Assembly (NCBI GenBank): GCA_028281445.1
Contig: JANQJW010000006.1
Span: 1 to 64,000 of the forward strand
Origin: Planctomycetota bacterium
GTDB taxonomy: Bacteria; Planctomycetota; PLA2; JAEUHO01
DNA: 64,000 bases
Reading direction: 5' to 3'
The notes under the pieces were generated by a model. It saw only the letters and a list, made by a program, of their open reading frames with translations. It did no database searches and was not told where the DNA came from. The translations under genes and the position numbers were made by a program. Below are positions 16,174-23,984 of the stretch, piece after piece; within the stretch, counting starts at the first letter, position 1, and each line of letters opens with the position of its first letter.

Positions 16174-16668
16174 CTACGTGGCGTCGCGGATCCGCTTCCG
16201 GTCTTCCTTTTCACGCTCATGCGCCCGCTTGTCGCCCTTCTGGCGACCACGGCCGAGGCCGAGCTCCACCTTGACCTTGTGGCCCTTGAAGTAGAGCGAG
16301 AGCGGAATCAGCGTCTTGCCCTTCGCCGAGAGCTGGGTCTCGAGCTTGCGCAGCTCGCGCTTGTGGACCAAGCACTTGCGCCGACGGACCGCCTTGTGGT
16401 TGAGGTAGGAGGCCTGAGGCAGCGGCGGGATGTGGACGCCGTAGAGCCAGAGCTCCCCGTCCTCGACGCGGCAGAAGCCGTCCGTCAGGGTCGGCGTCGT
16501 GAGCCGCAGCGACTTGACCTCACTGCCCCTCAGCGAGAGCCCGGCCTCCAGGGTCGCCTCGATCACGTAGTTCCGGCGCGCGCGCCGGTTCGTGGCCTTG
16601 ACGACGCGGTCGTCTTGGGCCTTTGCGGCGCCCTTCGGGGCCTTGGATCGGGGGGACTTGCGAGCCAT
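16174..16668 (-). CDS. smpB: SsrA-binding protein
   Basis: Binds tmRNA and brings it to stalled ribosomes. It is 164 aa, the usual size. Motifs are RRARRNYVIEATLEAGLSLRGSEVKSL (OB-fold entry, about residues 27-53), GFCRVEDGELWLYGVHI, RRRKCLVHKREL, and LIPLSLYFKGHKVKVELGLGRG followed by the basic C-terminal tail (KGDKRAHEREKEDRKR) that reads the empty mRNA channel. Start ATG 16668 (MARKSPRSK) opens the standard basic N-terminus; the longer frame upstream overlaps the divergent gene. ssrA follows 103 bases downstream, a fitting arrangement. Confidence 0.97.
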   Translation of the reverse strand: MARKSPRSKAPKGAAKAQDDRVVKATNRRARRNYVIEATLEAGLSLRGSEVKSLRLTTPTLTDGFCRVEDGELWLYGVHIPPLPQASYLNHKAVRRRKCLVHKRELRKLETQLSAKGKTLIPLSLYFKGHKVKVELGLGRGRQKGDKRAHEREKEDRKRIRDAT

Positions 16669-16705
16669 CGCGGTATGGTACGGCCCAATGGGTAGGGAGC
16701 CGCCG

Positions 16706-17797
16706 ATGCGCGCACGGCCGGTGCGGGGCCGTGGGCTTGTCACACTGCGTCTCGCCCTCGTTCTGTCCGCGCTGCTCCCCGTGGGGTGCACGGGCGGTGG
16801 CTCGAGCCAGGGGGCCTACTACCCCAACACCGCGATCTCGGACTGCTGCCCGCGCTACCGTCCGGAAGGACCGCGCATGCCCGCGTTCTGCGGGCGCCCG
16901 CCGGCCGACCGCGGCTGGGTCTGCGTCGACGGCCTCCTCTGGATCGAGTCGCGCGACGCGCAGGCGTACAGCGAAGGCAAGGTCTTCGACGGCCGGGGCT
17001 ACGTCCCGTTTGCCAAGGCCCTGCCGCCGGGCGTGCAGGCCGAGAGCGGATTCCGCATGCGCACGGATCACGTCGCGCTGCAGTCCAACCTCGCGTGGGG
17101 GCGCGCCAAGGAGTTCGCCCGCGAAGCCCAAGCGCACGTCGTACGCCTCGTCGGGGCATACGGCGACACGCTGGGCTTGCGCCTGCCGGCCGATCCGCTG
17201 CCGGTGACCGTCTACGCCACGCGCGCCGAGTTCGAGGGCGTGCTGAGCGGGCTCGTTCATGATCCCGTCGGCTGGGGCGCGTTCTACGACGCGCGCACCG
17301 GCGTCGTGCACATGTGTGCCGAGCCCGCCGTTGCCGGCGCGCTGCCCTGGCAGGCCGACCTGCGTCACGAGATGACGCACCAGATCCTCGACCTCTCGCG
17401 CCCGCCCGAGATCCGTGTGCGCGCCATCGACCCCCCGTGGTTCTGGTTGTGGGAGGGCATCGCCGTGTGGTTCGAGAGCCTCGGCGATCCGCCCGGCGTC
17501 GACACGGGGCGCGATCGCATCGTGCGGTTCCGCGTGCGTCGCGCGTTGAACGACACGACGCCGCTGCCGACGTTGATCCGCCTGTCGCAGCCCCAGTTCC
17601 ATGGACGCCACTACGACCAGACCGCCGCCCTGATGCGCTACATCCTCCATCCGTCGAATCCGCAGCGTCGCGCCGCCGTGCTGGAGCTGGTGCGGCGCCG
17701 TCTCATGGGGCCGGTGCCGGAAGCCGATCTCGAAGCAGCGCTCGGTACGTCGCTCGCGTCCCTCGAGCAGCAGTGGCTGGCTGCCGTCGCGCGCTAG
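16706..17797 (+). CDS. lipoprotein with gluzincin-type metallopeptidase motif
   Basis: Exported protein of 363 aa with lipobox LLPVGC, so lipid-anchored. A zinc site is visible: His221-Glu222-x-x-His225 in RHEMTHQ and Glu250 in WLWEGIAVWFE, spaced as in gluzincins and like the DUF1570-type proteins common in planctomycetes. An N-terminal cysteine-rich segment (DCCPRY, FCGRPP, VCVDGL) precedes it. ATG 16706 is preferred over ATG 16688, as GGTAGGGAG stands just before it. Four bases separate it from the rRNA methyltransferase gene, so the two are probably cotranscribed. Substrate unknown. Confidence 0.85.
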   Translation: MRARPVRGRGLVTLRLALVLSALLPVGCTGGGSSQGAYYPNTAISDCCPRYRPEGPRMPAFCGRPPADRGWVCVDGLLWIESRDAQAYSEGKVFDGRGYVPFAKALPPGVQAESGFRMRTDHVALQSNLAWGRAKEFAREAQAHVVRLVGAYGDTLGLRLPADPLPVTVYATRAEFEGVLSGLVHDPVGWGAFYDARTGVVHMCAEPAVAGALPWQADLRHEMTHQILDLSRPPEIRVRAIDPPWFWLWEGIAVWFESLGDPPGVDTGRDRIVRFRVRRALNDTTPLPTLIRLSQPQFHGRHYDQTAALMRYILHPSNPQRRAAVLELVRRRLMGPVPEADLEAALGTSLASLEQQWLAAVAR

Positions 17798-17801
17798 GGC
17801 C

Positions 17802-18998
17802 ATGCGCACGGTCGTCCTTGCCCCCGGCCGCGCCAAACCCCTGTGGAAGGGCCATCCCTGGGTGTTCGCCGACAGCGTCGATCGCGTCGAAGGCGAAGGG
17901 GACGCGGACTGGGTCCGCGTCGTCGACGGCGAGGACCGCCTGATCGGGTGCGGCCTCTACTCGCCCACGTCCGCGATCCGAGTGCGCCTGGTCGTACGCG
18001 GCGAGGCCGTGGACGATCCAGCGCCGATCCTCGCAGAACGCATCCGGACCGCTTGTGCCCTGCGGACGCGCATGTTTCCCGACCCCGCGGTCACCAGCGC
18101 GTACCGGCTCATTCACGCCGACGGCGATGGGCTGCCCGGCCTCGTCGTCGATCGTCTCGGCGAGCATCTCGTTGCGCAGTTCGGGTGCGCCGCGACGCAC
18201 GCGCGCCGTGAGGCGCTGTCGGCGGTCCTGCTGGAAGCCTCGGGCGCCACCGGGTTGATCGCACGCAGTGCGGGCTTCGAGGAGGCCGAGGGCATCGCGG
18301 AGGACGACGCCGCGTTCTCCAACGGTGACGCGGTGCCCGAGAGCCTCGTGATTCGCGAAGCCGGCATGCAGCTCATCGCGACGCCAAGGGCGGGGCAGAA
18401 GACGGGCCACTACAGCGACCAGCGAGAGAACCGGCGGCTGGTGGGGGAGCTGGCCCAAGGCCTCGACGTGCTGGATCTCTATTGCGGCACGGGGGGCTTC
18501 GCGCTGCAGGCGCTGCGCCATGGCGCGATCGTAGCGCTCGCCATCGACGGCTCGCAGCCAAGTCTCGACGCGGCGCAGGAAGCCGCTGCCTTGAACGGCG
18601 TTTCCGATCGCCTGTATGCGCAACGCGAAGACGCCACGAAGGCGCTTGCCGCGTTGCGTGCGGCGAAGCAACGCTTCGGGCTCGTGATCGTCGATCCCCC
18701 GAACTTCTTTCCGCGCAAGGGACCGGCCCGCGGCGCACCCAAGGCGTACCGGGAGCTCAACGTGCGTGCATTGAGCCGCGTCGAATCGAACGGTTTCCTT
18801 GCGACCTTCAGTTGCAGTGCGAAGCTCGGTGCGGACGCGTTGCTCGAACTGTGCCGTTCCGCATCGCGGGAGTGCCGCCGGCCGTTCTCGGTATTGCGCG
18901 AGCTGACGGCGGGACCCGATCACCCGGTTGCGCATGGACTGCCGGAAGGACGCTACCTGAGTGGGTTGTTGTTACGGGTTGGGAGTAGCTATCCGTAA
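17802..18998 (+). CDS. rlmI: class I SAM-dependent rRNA methyltransferase (RlmI family)
   Basis: 398 aa, matching the RlmI family, which methylates C5 of a cytosine in 23S rRNA (C1962 in E. coli). The N-terminal PUA-like domain is at about residues 1-75 (GRAKPLWKGHPWVF). The RNA-binding and EEHD-like middle is followed by the Rossmann methyltransferase with YCGTGGF (SAM binding), IVDPPNF (motif IV) and FSCSAKL, with the catalytic Cys position. QKTGHYSDQRENR is another family signature. The assignment as the C1962 enzyme is by family; other cytosine sites are possible. Confidence 0.88.
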   Translation: MRTVVLAPGRAKPLWKGHPWVFADSVDRVEGEGDADWVRVVDGEDRLIGCGLYSPTSAIRVRLVVRGEAVDDPAPILAERIRTACALRTRMFPDPAVTSAYRLIHADGDGLPGLVVDRLGEHLVAQFGCAATHARREALSAVLLEASGATGLIARSAGFEEAEGIAEDDAAFSNGDAVPESLVIREAGMQLIATPRAGQKTGHYSDQRENRRLVGELAQGLDVLDLYCGTGGFALQALRHGAIVALAIDGSQPSLDAAQEAAALNGVSDRLYAQREDATKALAALRAAKQRFGLVIVDPPNFFPRKGPARGAPKAYRELNVRALSRVESNGFLATFSCSAKLGADALLELCRSASRECRRPFSVLRELTAGPDHPVAHGLPEGRYLSGLLLRVGSSYP

Positions 18999-19052
18999 GG
19001 CGTGTCCTGTCCGGGCAACGGGAACTTGCGCTACACACATACGTCCAAGCGG

Positions 19053-19080
19053 GTTGACAGGACTGGAAAGCCCGCTATGC
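19053..19080 (+). promoter_or_regulatory. candidate sigma-70-type promoter
   Basis: TTGACA at 19053-19058, sixteen bases, then TATGCG at 19075-19080. The -35 box is perfect, the -10 box weak. The putative start codon ATG 19077 lies inside the -10 box, so either this is not the promoter of that gene or translation starts further in. Confidence 0.3.
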
Positions 19081-19463
19081 GTCCCCATCCCGATCACGTC
19101 CCGAACAACTCCAACGGCCCCAAGCTCAAGACGATTCGATTCCTGAACCTCAAGGGCAGCGGCCAGATCGTGCTGCACCTCAACGGCACCGGTCGCATGA
19201 AGGTGCGCCGCGGACGTTCCGACGAGTTCCGCTTCGAGGGGCGCGGTTTGCCGCGACACATCTCGAGCGAGGTCATCCTCCTGGATCGTGCGACGGGCAA
19301 GGTCTACGTGCGCGGCATGACCATCGCGGTCGAGTTCGGTGGGGGCAACGCCGAGATCGAGGTCAACGGCGTCTTCGAGGGCGAAGACGGCCATCCATGG
19401 CGCGCGGCCGAAAACCGGACGGGATCGGCCGCGCGCGGCGATTCCCTCCCGTCTGCGGCGTGA
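19077..19463 (+). CDS. small beta-rich protein of unknown function
   Basis: 128 aa, no signal peptide, not recognised. The centre (KTIRFLNLKGSGQIVLHL, RMKVRRGRSDEFRF, VYVRGMTIAVEFGGGNAE) alternates strands and turns, and suggests a small beta-barrel or sandwich. ATG 19077 has a GGAAAG-like site ten bases upstream. A perfect TTGACA stands 24 bases upstream, which would make ATG 19077 fall in the -10 box, so the true start may be a later codon. It lies between the rRNA methyltransferase and the thioredoxin-like gene without overlaps. Confidence 0.6.
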   Translation: MRPHPDHVPNNSNGPKLKTIRFLNLKGSGQIVLHLNGTGRMKVRRGRSDEFRFEGRGLPRHISSEVILLDRATGKVYVRGMTIAVEFGGGNAEIEVNGVFEGEDGHPWRAAENRTGSAARGDSLPSAA

Positions 19464-19582
19464 GCCCATCGGCCGGGCCCATCGGCCTTGTCGATGGAGA
19501 CGCTTGAAACCTTTCGTTCTGGCGAACCGTCCCATGGGGCGGCGGGTATAACCCGGCAACGGACGTAAGGAGTCAAACGACC

Positions 19583-20419
19583 ATGCTCAAGCAACTCACG
19601 CTTGCCCTCGCGCTCGCGGCACTCGTAGTAGCTACGATCGGTGCCGGCGGAGCGATGGCAGAAGGCGAGAAGCCGGAACCCGTCGCAATGGACGCGAAGG
19701 TGCCGGACTTCACGATGAAGGACGACCAAGGGCGCGACTTCCAGCTCTACAAGTCGACCCACACCAGGAAAGAGATCGAGGCCTCGGTGCGTGCAGCCGC
19801 TACGAAGTACGGCGCCGCCAAGGATTGCGATCTCTCGACCAAGATCGACGACCTCAAGGGCGTCAAGGACGACGACGGCGCGATCGACGCAAGCAAGCGC
19901 GCGGCACTCGCGTCCGAGGCGGGATCGTTCTACGGCATGATCGCCAGCGAAGAGTCCGCCGCCGGGCTCAAGACCGTCGGCGACGTCGTTGCGTGGATCG
20001 AGAAGGGCCAGAAGGGCCCGATCGTGTTCATGTGCTGGTCGCCGCGCTGCCCGACGTGCAAGTCGCAGAACGATCGCATCAACGAGGCGCTGGCCAAGGC
20101 CAACGTGCGTGTCTTCGCGCTCGCAAGCAGCTTCCGCGACGAGCAGGAGCACTACGACAAGTTCCGCGATCAGCTGGACTTCCACATGCGTGTGTTCCCC
20201 GACCGCGACCAGAAGATCACGGACATCCTCGGTGGTCGGAAGACCCCGCACTTCTTCCTCGTGAGCCCCGACTTCCACCTCAAGTACCAGGGCGCGCTCG
20301 ACAACGACGCCATGGGCTACATGGACGCCGAGGAGCGCGAGAACTACCTGCACAACGCGGTCGAAGCGGTGCGCACCGGCAAGGAGGTTCCGACGAAGAC
20401 GTCCGAACCCGCCGGGTGA
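19583..20419 (+). CDS. exported thioredoxin-like protein with CPTC motif
   Basis: 278 aa with a signal peptide (MLKQLTLALALAALVVATIG, cleavage near AMAEG). AMDAKVPDFTMKDDQGRDFQLY is the entry of a TlpA/AhpC-type thioredoxin fold. A long charged insertion (about residues 55-130) separates it from the redox site WSPRCPTCKSQND, a CxxC of CPTC type. KTPHFFLVSPD holds the cis-Pro position. It probably acts as a periplasmic thiol-disulfide reductase or oxidase; the partner is unknown. TAAGGAG precedes the ATG. After the TGA, the same frame stays open for 15 Lys-rich codons (GIKRQKKAKKADKSA), then TGA. An intrinsic terminator follows. Confidence 0.85.
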   Translation: MLKQLTLALALAALVVATIGAGGAMAEGEKPEPVAMDAKVPDFTMKDDQGRDFQLYKSTHTRKEIEASVRAAATKYGAAKDCDLSTKIDDLKGVKDDDGAIDASKRAALASEAGSFYGMIASEESAAGLKTVGDVVAWIEKGQKGPIVFMCWSPRCPTCKSQNDRINEALAKANVRVFALASSFRDEQEHYDKFRDQLDFHMRVFPDRDQKITDILGGRKTPHFFLVSPDFHLKYQGALDNDAMGYMDAEERENYLHNAVEAVRTGKEVPTKTSEPAG

Positions 20420-20486
20420 GGCATCAAGCGACAGAAGAAGGCCAAGAAGGCCGACAAGTCCGCGTGACGGACTGAGACACTACGAA

Positions 20487-20520
20487 GGGCGGTCGCACGA
20501 GCGTGCGGCCGCCCTTTTTT
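20487..20520 (+). terminator. intrinsic terminator
   Basis: GC-rich hairpin GGGCGG-t-CGCAC-gag-CGTGCG-GCCGCCC (20487-20514) followed directly by six T. It stands 67 bases after the thioredoxin-like gene, the clearest rho-independent terminator in the window. Confidence 0.88.
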
Positions 20521-20526
20521 CAATTG

Positions 20527-20676
20527 CTCCGCAGAGGCACAGAGGCGCAGGGCGACATCCGTGCGCGCCAAATCGCCCGTCTCGGGCGCTCGCCGCTTGC
20601 GGACCTGGGGAAAGAGACAAGGAGGGCCGCGCGCTGTCCGGGGTGCGTCGCTCTGTGCCTCTGCGTCTCTGTGGAG
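20527..20676. repeat. 150-bp element with imperfect 29-bp inverted ends
   Basis: Left end (20527-20555) begins CTCCGCAGAGGCACAGAG; right end (20648-20676) is its imperfect complement, ending CTCTGCGTCTCTGTGGAG. Ends of the CAGAGGCACAGAG/CAGAGACGCAGAG kind are shared by small dispersed elements in many bacteria. The core has no ORF. It lies exactly between the terminator and the stop of the convergent DUF3299 gene. Confidence 0.6.
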
Positions 20677-20678
20677 AG

Positions 20679-21296
20679 TCAGTAATCCATGATCACCACC
20701 TCAGCATCGTCGATGCTGTAGATGGCGTAGACGATCTCGGACTCCTTGATCTCACCGATCCTGAGCGTGCCGACGACGCGGATGGGCTTGATCGTGTTCG
20801 GCAGACCTTCTTCGCCGTCCTTGAGCTTCGTGTGCACCGCGCCCTCGAGACCCGGCGGCACGCCGTAGCAGCACGACCAGTGGCTGGCGACGAGGTGGAA
20901 CTCCTTGATGTCGTCGTACTCGAAGACCGTCATCAAGAAGCCGATCATCACGACCTTCTGGCCGTCGAACTGCTTGATGGTCTCCGGAATGCCCTTGAGG
21001 CCGGGTTGGTACTCGTACGCCCGCAGGACCTCCCACGTCAGCGGCTTGGTGCCGGGAATGTCCGGCGGCACGACGCCGACCAGCAGCCCCGTTGCCGGGT
21101 CGATCCGGATGCCTGCCGGCAGGCCGAGCGCCGCGGAGCCGCCCTCGGCCCCGCCCTTCGAGAGGATGGGCCGGCCCGAGCCGAGTACGCCGTCGTCCTT
21201 GGGTTCGGCGTCCGCCGCCTCGTGATAGCCCTCGAACCAGATGGTGACGACCACCAGGGTGCAGATGATCAGGAGGATGCGATCGAACCAGCGCAT
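20679..21296 (-). CDS. DUF3299 protein, membrane-anchored (second copy)
   Basis: 205 aa. The N-terminal membrane segment (RILLIICTLVVVTIWF) would anchor it facing the periplasm. The DUF3299-like core is at about residues 105-205: GQKVVMIGFLMTVFEYDDIKEFHLV, then HWSCCYGVPPGLEGAV with a Cys-Cys pair, and IRVVGTLRIGE. Function of the family is not established; the Cys pair in a conserved turn suggests metal or redox chemistry (inference). It is last in the padR operon, 22 bases after its paralogue at 21319-21966, with which it shares the CC(Y/F)G(V/T)PPGL signature. Confidence 0.78.
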   Translation of the reverse strand: MRWFDRILLIICTLVVVTIWFEGYHEAADAEPKDDGVLGSGRPILSKGGAEGGSAALGLPAGIRIDPATGLLVGVVPPDIPGTKPLTWEVLRAYEYQPGLKGIPETIKQFDGQKVVMIGFLMTVFEYDDIKEFHLVASHWSCCYGVPPGLEGAVHTKLKDGEEGLPNTIKPIRVVGTLRIGEIKESEIVYAIYSIDDAEVVIMDY

Positions 21297-21318
21297 GGCG
21301 CCTCCGTGCCGTCCATTC

Positions 21319-21966
21319 CTACCCGAGCGGACCTGCCTCGGCGTCTTCGATTTCGAAAAGAAGTAGTAACGGTTCGTCGGGCCCCGGGCCCTGGCGACGC
21401 TCCCGAATCGCGAAACGCCCGACGATGCGGAGCGGCGCAAGCGTTGGCTGGATCGGCGCGGAGGAGGGCGCCAGCTTGACCATCGTCATGCCGCCGAGGC
21501 CCGGCGGCGTCCCGAAGCAGCACGCGTAGTGGCTGCCCACGAGCAGGAACTCGCGAATGTCCGCGATCTCGTAGAGCGGCATCACGAACCCCGCGAGCAC
21601 GACAGTGCGGCCTGCGAGCGCTCTGAGATCGGTAGGCAGCGCATCGGCCGCCTTGACGCCATCGGCCGACTTGAGCGTCGACCACGGCACGGCCACCTGG
21701 CCGTCGGCGGGGGCGAGCTCCATGCCCAGCAGCAGGCCCGTGTCCTTGTCGATCGAGACCCCGTCGGGAAGACCAGGCGGACGCAGCGGATCGATGCCCT
21801 CTCGCAGCGCGACACCCGCGCTCATGGCGCCGTGCGGATCGACGTTGCGCGGCATGGTGAATGGCGCGGCCGGCTCGGTGTGCAGCGTGCGGCTTGCCGA
21901 GACGACGACGGCGGCAACGACGGCGCATCCCACGACGCCGACGGCCAGCAAGTCGAATGCGCGCAT
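21319..21966 (-). CDS. DUF3299 protein, membrane-anchored (first copy)
   Basis: 215 aa with one N-terminal membrane segment (LAVGVVGCAVVAAVVV). The core repeats that of the following gene: GRTVVLAGFVMPLYEIADIREFLLV, HYACCFGTPPGLGGM with the Cys pair, and LRIVGRFAIRE. A tandem duplication is the simple explanation, with clear divergence since. The ATG at 21966 follows the permease stop after three bases, so both DUF3299 genes belong to the ABC transporter operon. Confidence 0.78.
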   Translation of the reverse strand: MRAFDLLAVGVVGCAVVAAVVVSASRTLHTEPAAPFTMPRNVDPHGAMSAGVALREGIDPLRPPGLPDGVSIDKDTGLLLGMELAPADGQVAVPWSTLKSADGVKAADALPTDLRALAGRTVVLAGFVMPLYEIADIREFLLVGSHYACCFGTPPGLGGMTMVKLAPSSAPIQPTLAPLRIVGRFAIRERRQGPGPDEPLLLLFEIEDAEAGPLG

Positions 21967-21969
21967 GCG

Positions 21970-23298
21970 CTACTCCGTTGGGTGCAGGTTCTCGGCAACC
22001 GGCGTGCGCAAGCCGCGCCAAGCCGGGAGCAGGCCCACGACCAGTCCGAAGACCGCCAGTGCGCCCATGACCTGCAGGTCGAGCGTGCCGAAGCCGCTGC
22101 GCACGAGCACGCCGAATCGCTCGACCAGATACGGCGCCGACATCGCAAGGCCGGCGTGGCCGAGCACGAGGCCGAACAGGCCGCCGAGCACGACGAGGAT
22201 CACCGACTCCAACACGATGACCGCGAAAACGTGGCGCGGTGTCGCGCCCATCGCCCGGAGGATGGCGATCTCGCGACGGCGCCCTTGGATCGTGTTGTAG
22301 AGACTCACGAGGATGCCGATGCCTGCCACCAGGACGATGAGCCATGCCGTGAGCTCGAAGAAGCGATCGACGGAACCCACGACTTCGAACAATTGACGGA
22401 CCTGGTCCGCCGGCATGACGGCCTGCACGGTGGCGCGGTCGCTCTTGAACTCCGCGACGTAGGCGAGGCGCAGGATCGGACTCTTGAGCCGGATGCCGAC
22501 GGCGGAGAGGCCGAGCTCCTCCTTCGTGCCGTGCTCGTGGCCGTGGTCGTCCTCGTGGGTGTGTGTGTCTGCTCCGTGCTCGTGGCCGTGTTCGCGCTCC
22601 CGCTCCTCCTCGGCCTCGCGCTCTTCGCGCCGCTTCTTGCGCTGGTCGCCCGCCGTCTTGTGGTCGCCGACCTCGTAAAACGTTTCGATCGGGATGAAGA
22701 TCGCGCGATCGGCAGGCGTTCCCGTCGGCCGGAGGATCCCGACGACGGTCCACTCCTCGCCGTGCTCCCAGCCCCCTTCGGGGCCGTGGGTGACCTTGAA
22801 CTTCACGCCGCGCCGTAGACCCGTCTCTGCGGCGGCGATGCTGCCTGCGACCGCTTCGAAGTGAACACCGTCGCGGAAGACAACGCCGTTGATGTTCTTC
22901 CCGAGCGGGACGTTCTCCGGGTCCATCAACGCTTCGAACATCGCGGTGCTCGTGCCGACGACCGGCTTGCCGCGGAAGTAGTCACCGACCGCATACGGCA
23001 CGGCGTACTTGACACGCTTGTCGTTCTTCGCGCGCTCGTACGTGGCCCAGGGCAGCGTGCCGCCGGCGTCGCCGACGTGGAACATGGTGTTCAACACGAT
23101 CTGCAGCGGCGAGCCGTGCGTCGGCCCAAGGATGGCGTCGTAGCCGCGCGAGGTCTCGTGGTACGAGCGGTGCGCCGAGTCGCGCAGGGAAACGATGGCA
23201 ATGGTCAGCGCGACGCCGAGCGCCACGGAAATCATCGTCAGGATGCTGGCAAGCGGCCGCTGCTTCACGCTGCGCCAGGCAAGCTTGAAGATGCTCAT
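21970..23298 (-). CDS. FtsX-like ABC transporter permease with His-rich loop
   Basis: 442 aa, MacB/LolC-type permease: one N-terminal membrane segment (residues about 15-37), a large periplasmic domain, and three C-terminal segments (about 315-340, 365-395, 410-430) with RRREIAILRAMGATPRHVF, the FtsX-family signature. Residues 237-257 are extremely rich in His with Asp/Glu (REHGHEHGADTHTHEDDHGHEHG), preceded by a charged segment, which strongly suggests binding of a transition metal such as zinc. ATG 23298 overlaps the TGA of the ATPase gene (ATGA). With the DUF3299 genes it resembles zinc-related ABC loci in some gammaproteobacteria; inference from recall of gene content. Confidence 0.88.
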   Translation of the reverse strand: MSIFKLAWRSVKQRPLASILTMISVALGVALTIAIVSLRDSAHRSYHETSRGYDAILGPTHGSPLQIVLNTMFHVGDAGGTLPWATYERAKNDKRVKYAVPYAVGDYFRGKPVVGTSTAMFEALMDPENVPLGKNINGVVFRDGVHFEAVAGSIAAAETGLRRGVKFKVTHGPEGGWEHGEEWTVVGILRPTGTPADRAIFIPIETFYEVGDHKTAGDQRKKRREEREAEEEREREHGHEHGADTHTHEDDHGHEHGTKEELGLSAVGIRLKSPILRLAYVAEFKSDRATVQAVMPADQVRQLFEVVGSVDRFFELTAWLIVLVAGIGILVSLYNTIQGRRREIAILRAMGATPRHVFAVIVLESVILVVLGGLFGLVLGHAGLAMSAPYLVERFGVLVRSGFGTLDLQVMGALAVFGLVVGLLPAWRGLRTPVAENLHPTE

Positions 23299-23984
23299 GC
23301 CGTCGCCTCCTCGTGCTTGGGCGCGCGTAGCGTCTCGCACCGCTCGAAGCGCTCGATCAGGCGCTCGTCGTGCGTCACGACCAGCAGTGCCGCATTGCTC
23401 TCCGCCGCGAACTCCGTGAGCAGGGCCATGCATTGATCCGCACGCTTGCTGTCGAGGTTGGACGTCGGTTCGTCGGCGAGGACCAAGGACGGGTGTCCGG
23501 CCAGCGCACGTGCGATGGCGACGCGCTGTTGCTGCCCCACCGAGAGCTGCGCGGGGCGGTGGCGCATCCGGTCCGCGAGCCCGACGCGCTGCAGGGCGGC
23601 TTCGGCCGCCGTCTTGGGCGACTCGTCGCGTCGCGGTCGAAACGCCATGCCGAGCTGGACGTTCTCCACCGCGGTCAGCCCGGGCAGCAGGTTGAAGGTC
23701 TGGAAGAGGTAGCCGATGTGTTGGGCCCGCAGTCGGTCGCGCTTGACTTCGGAGAGGCCCGTCATCGCCATCCCCGCGATCTCGACCGTGCCCTCGTCCG
23801 CCGGCAGGATGCCTGCGATGAGGTTGAGCAGCGTCGTCTTGCCGCTGCCGCTCTCGCCACGGACGACGACGGACTCGCCGGAGGCGACTTCGAGCGCCGG
23901 CAGATCGACGGCCAGGAAGCGCCCGCCGTCGGGATCCGGGTACCACTTCTTGAGGTTCTGGATACGGAGGGCCGCGTCAGCCAT
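23295..23984 (-). CDS. ABC transporter ATPase (LolD/MacB type)
   Basis: 229 aa, cytoplasmic ATPase partner of the following permease. Walker A GESGSGKT at residues 43-50, Q-loop in [18 protein letters not shown], a signature [15 protein letters not shown] (the usual LSGG is LSVG), Walker [14 protein letters not shown] and the switch His in VVTHD. The order and size match the LolD/FtsE/MacB class, which moves lipids, peptides or other substrates mechanically across the periplasm. ATG 23984 overlaps the end of sfsA by eight bases. Confidence 0.93.
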   Translation of the reverse strand: MADAALRIQNLKKWYPDPDGGRFLAVDLPALEVASGESVVVRGESGSGKTTLLNLIAGILPADEGTVEIAGMAMTGLSEVKRDRLRAQHIGYLFQTFNLLPGLTAVENVQLGMAFRPRRDESPKTAAEAALQRVGLADRMRHRPAQLSVGQQQRVAIARALAGHPSLVLADEPTSNLDSKRADQCMALLTEFAAESNAALLVVTHDERLIERFERCETLRAPKHEEATA

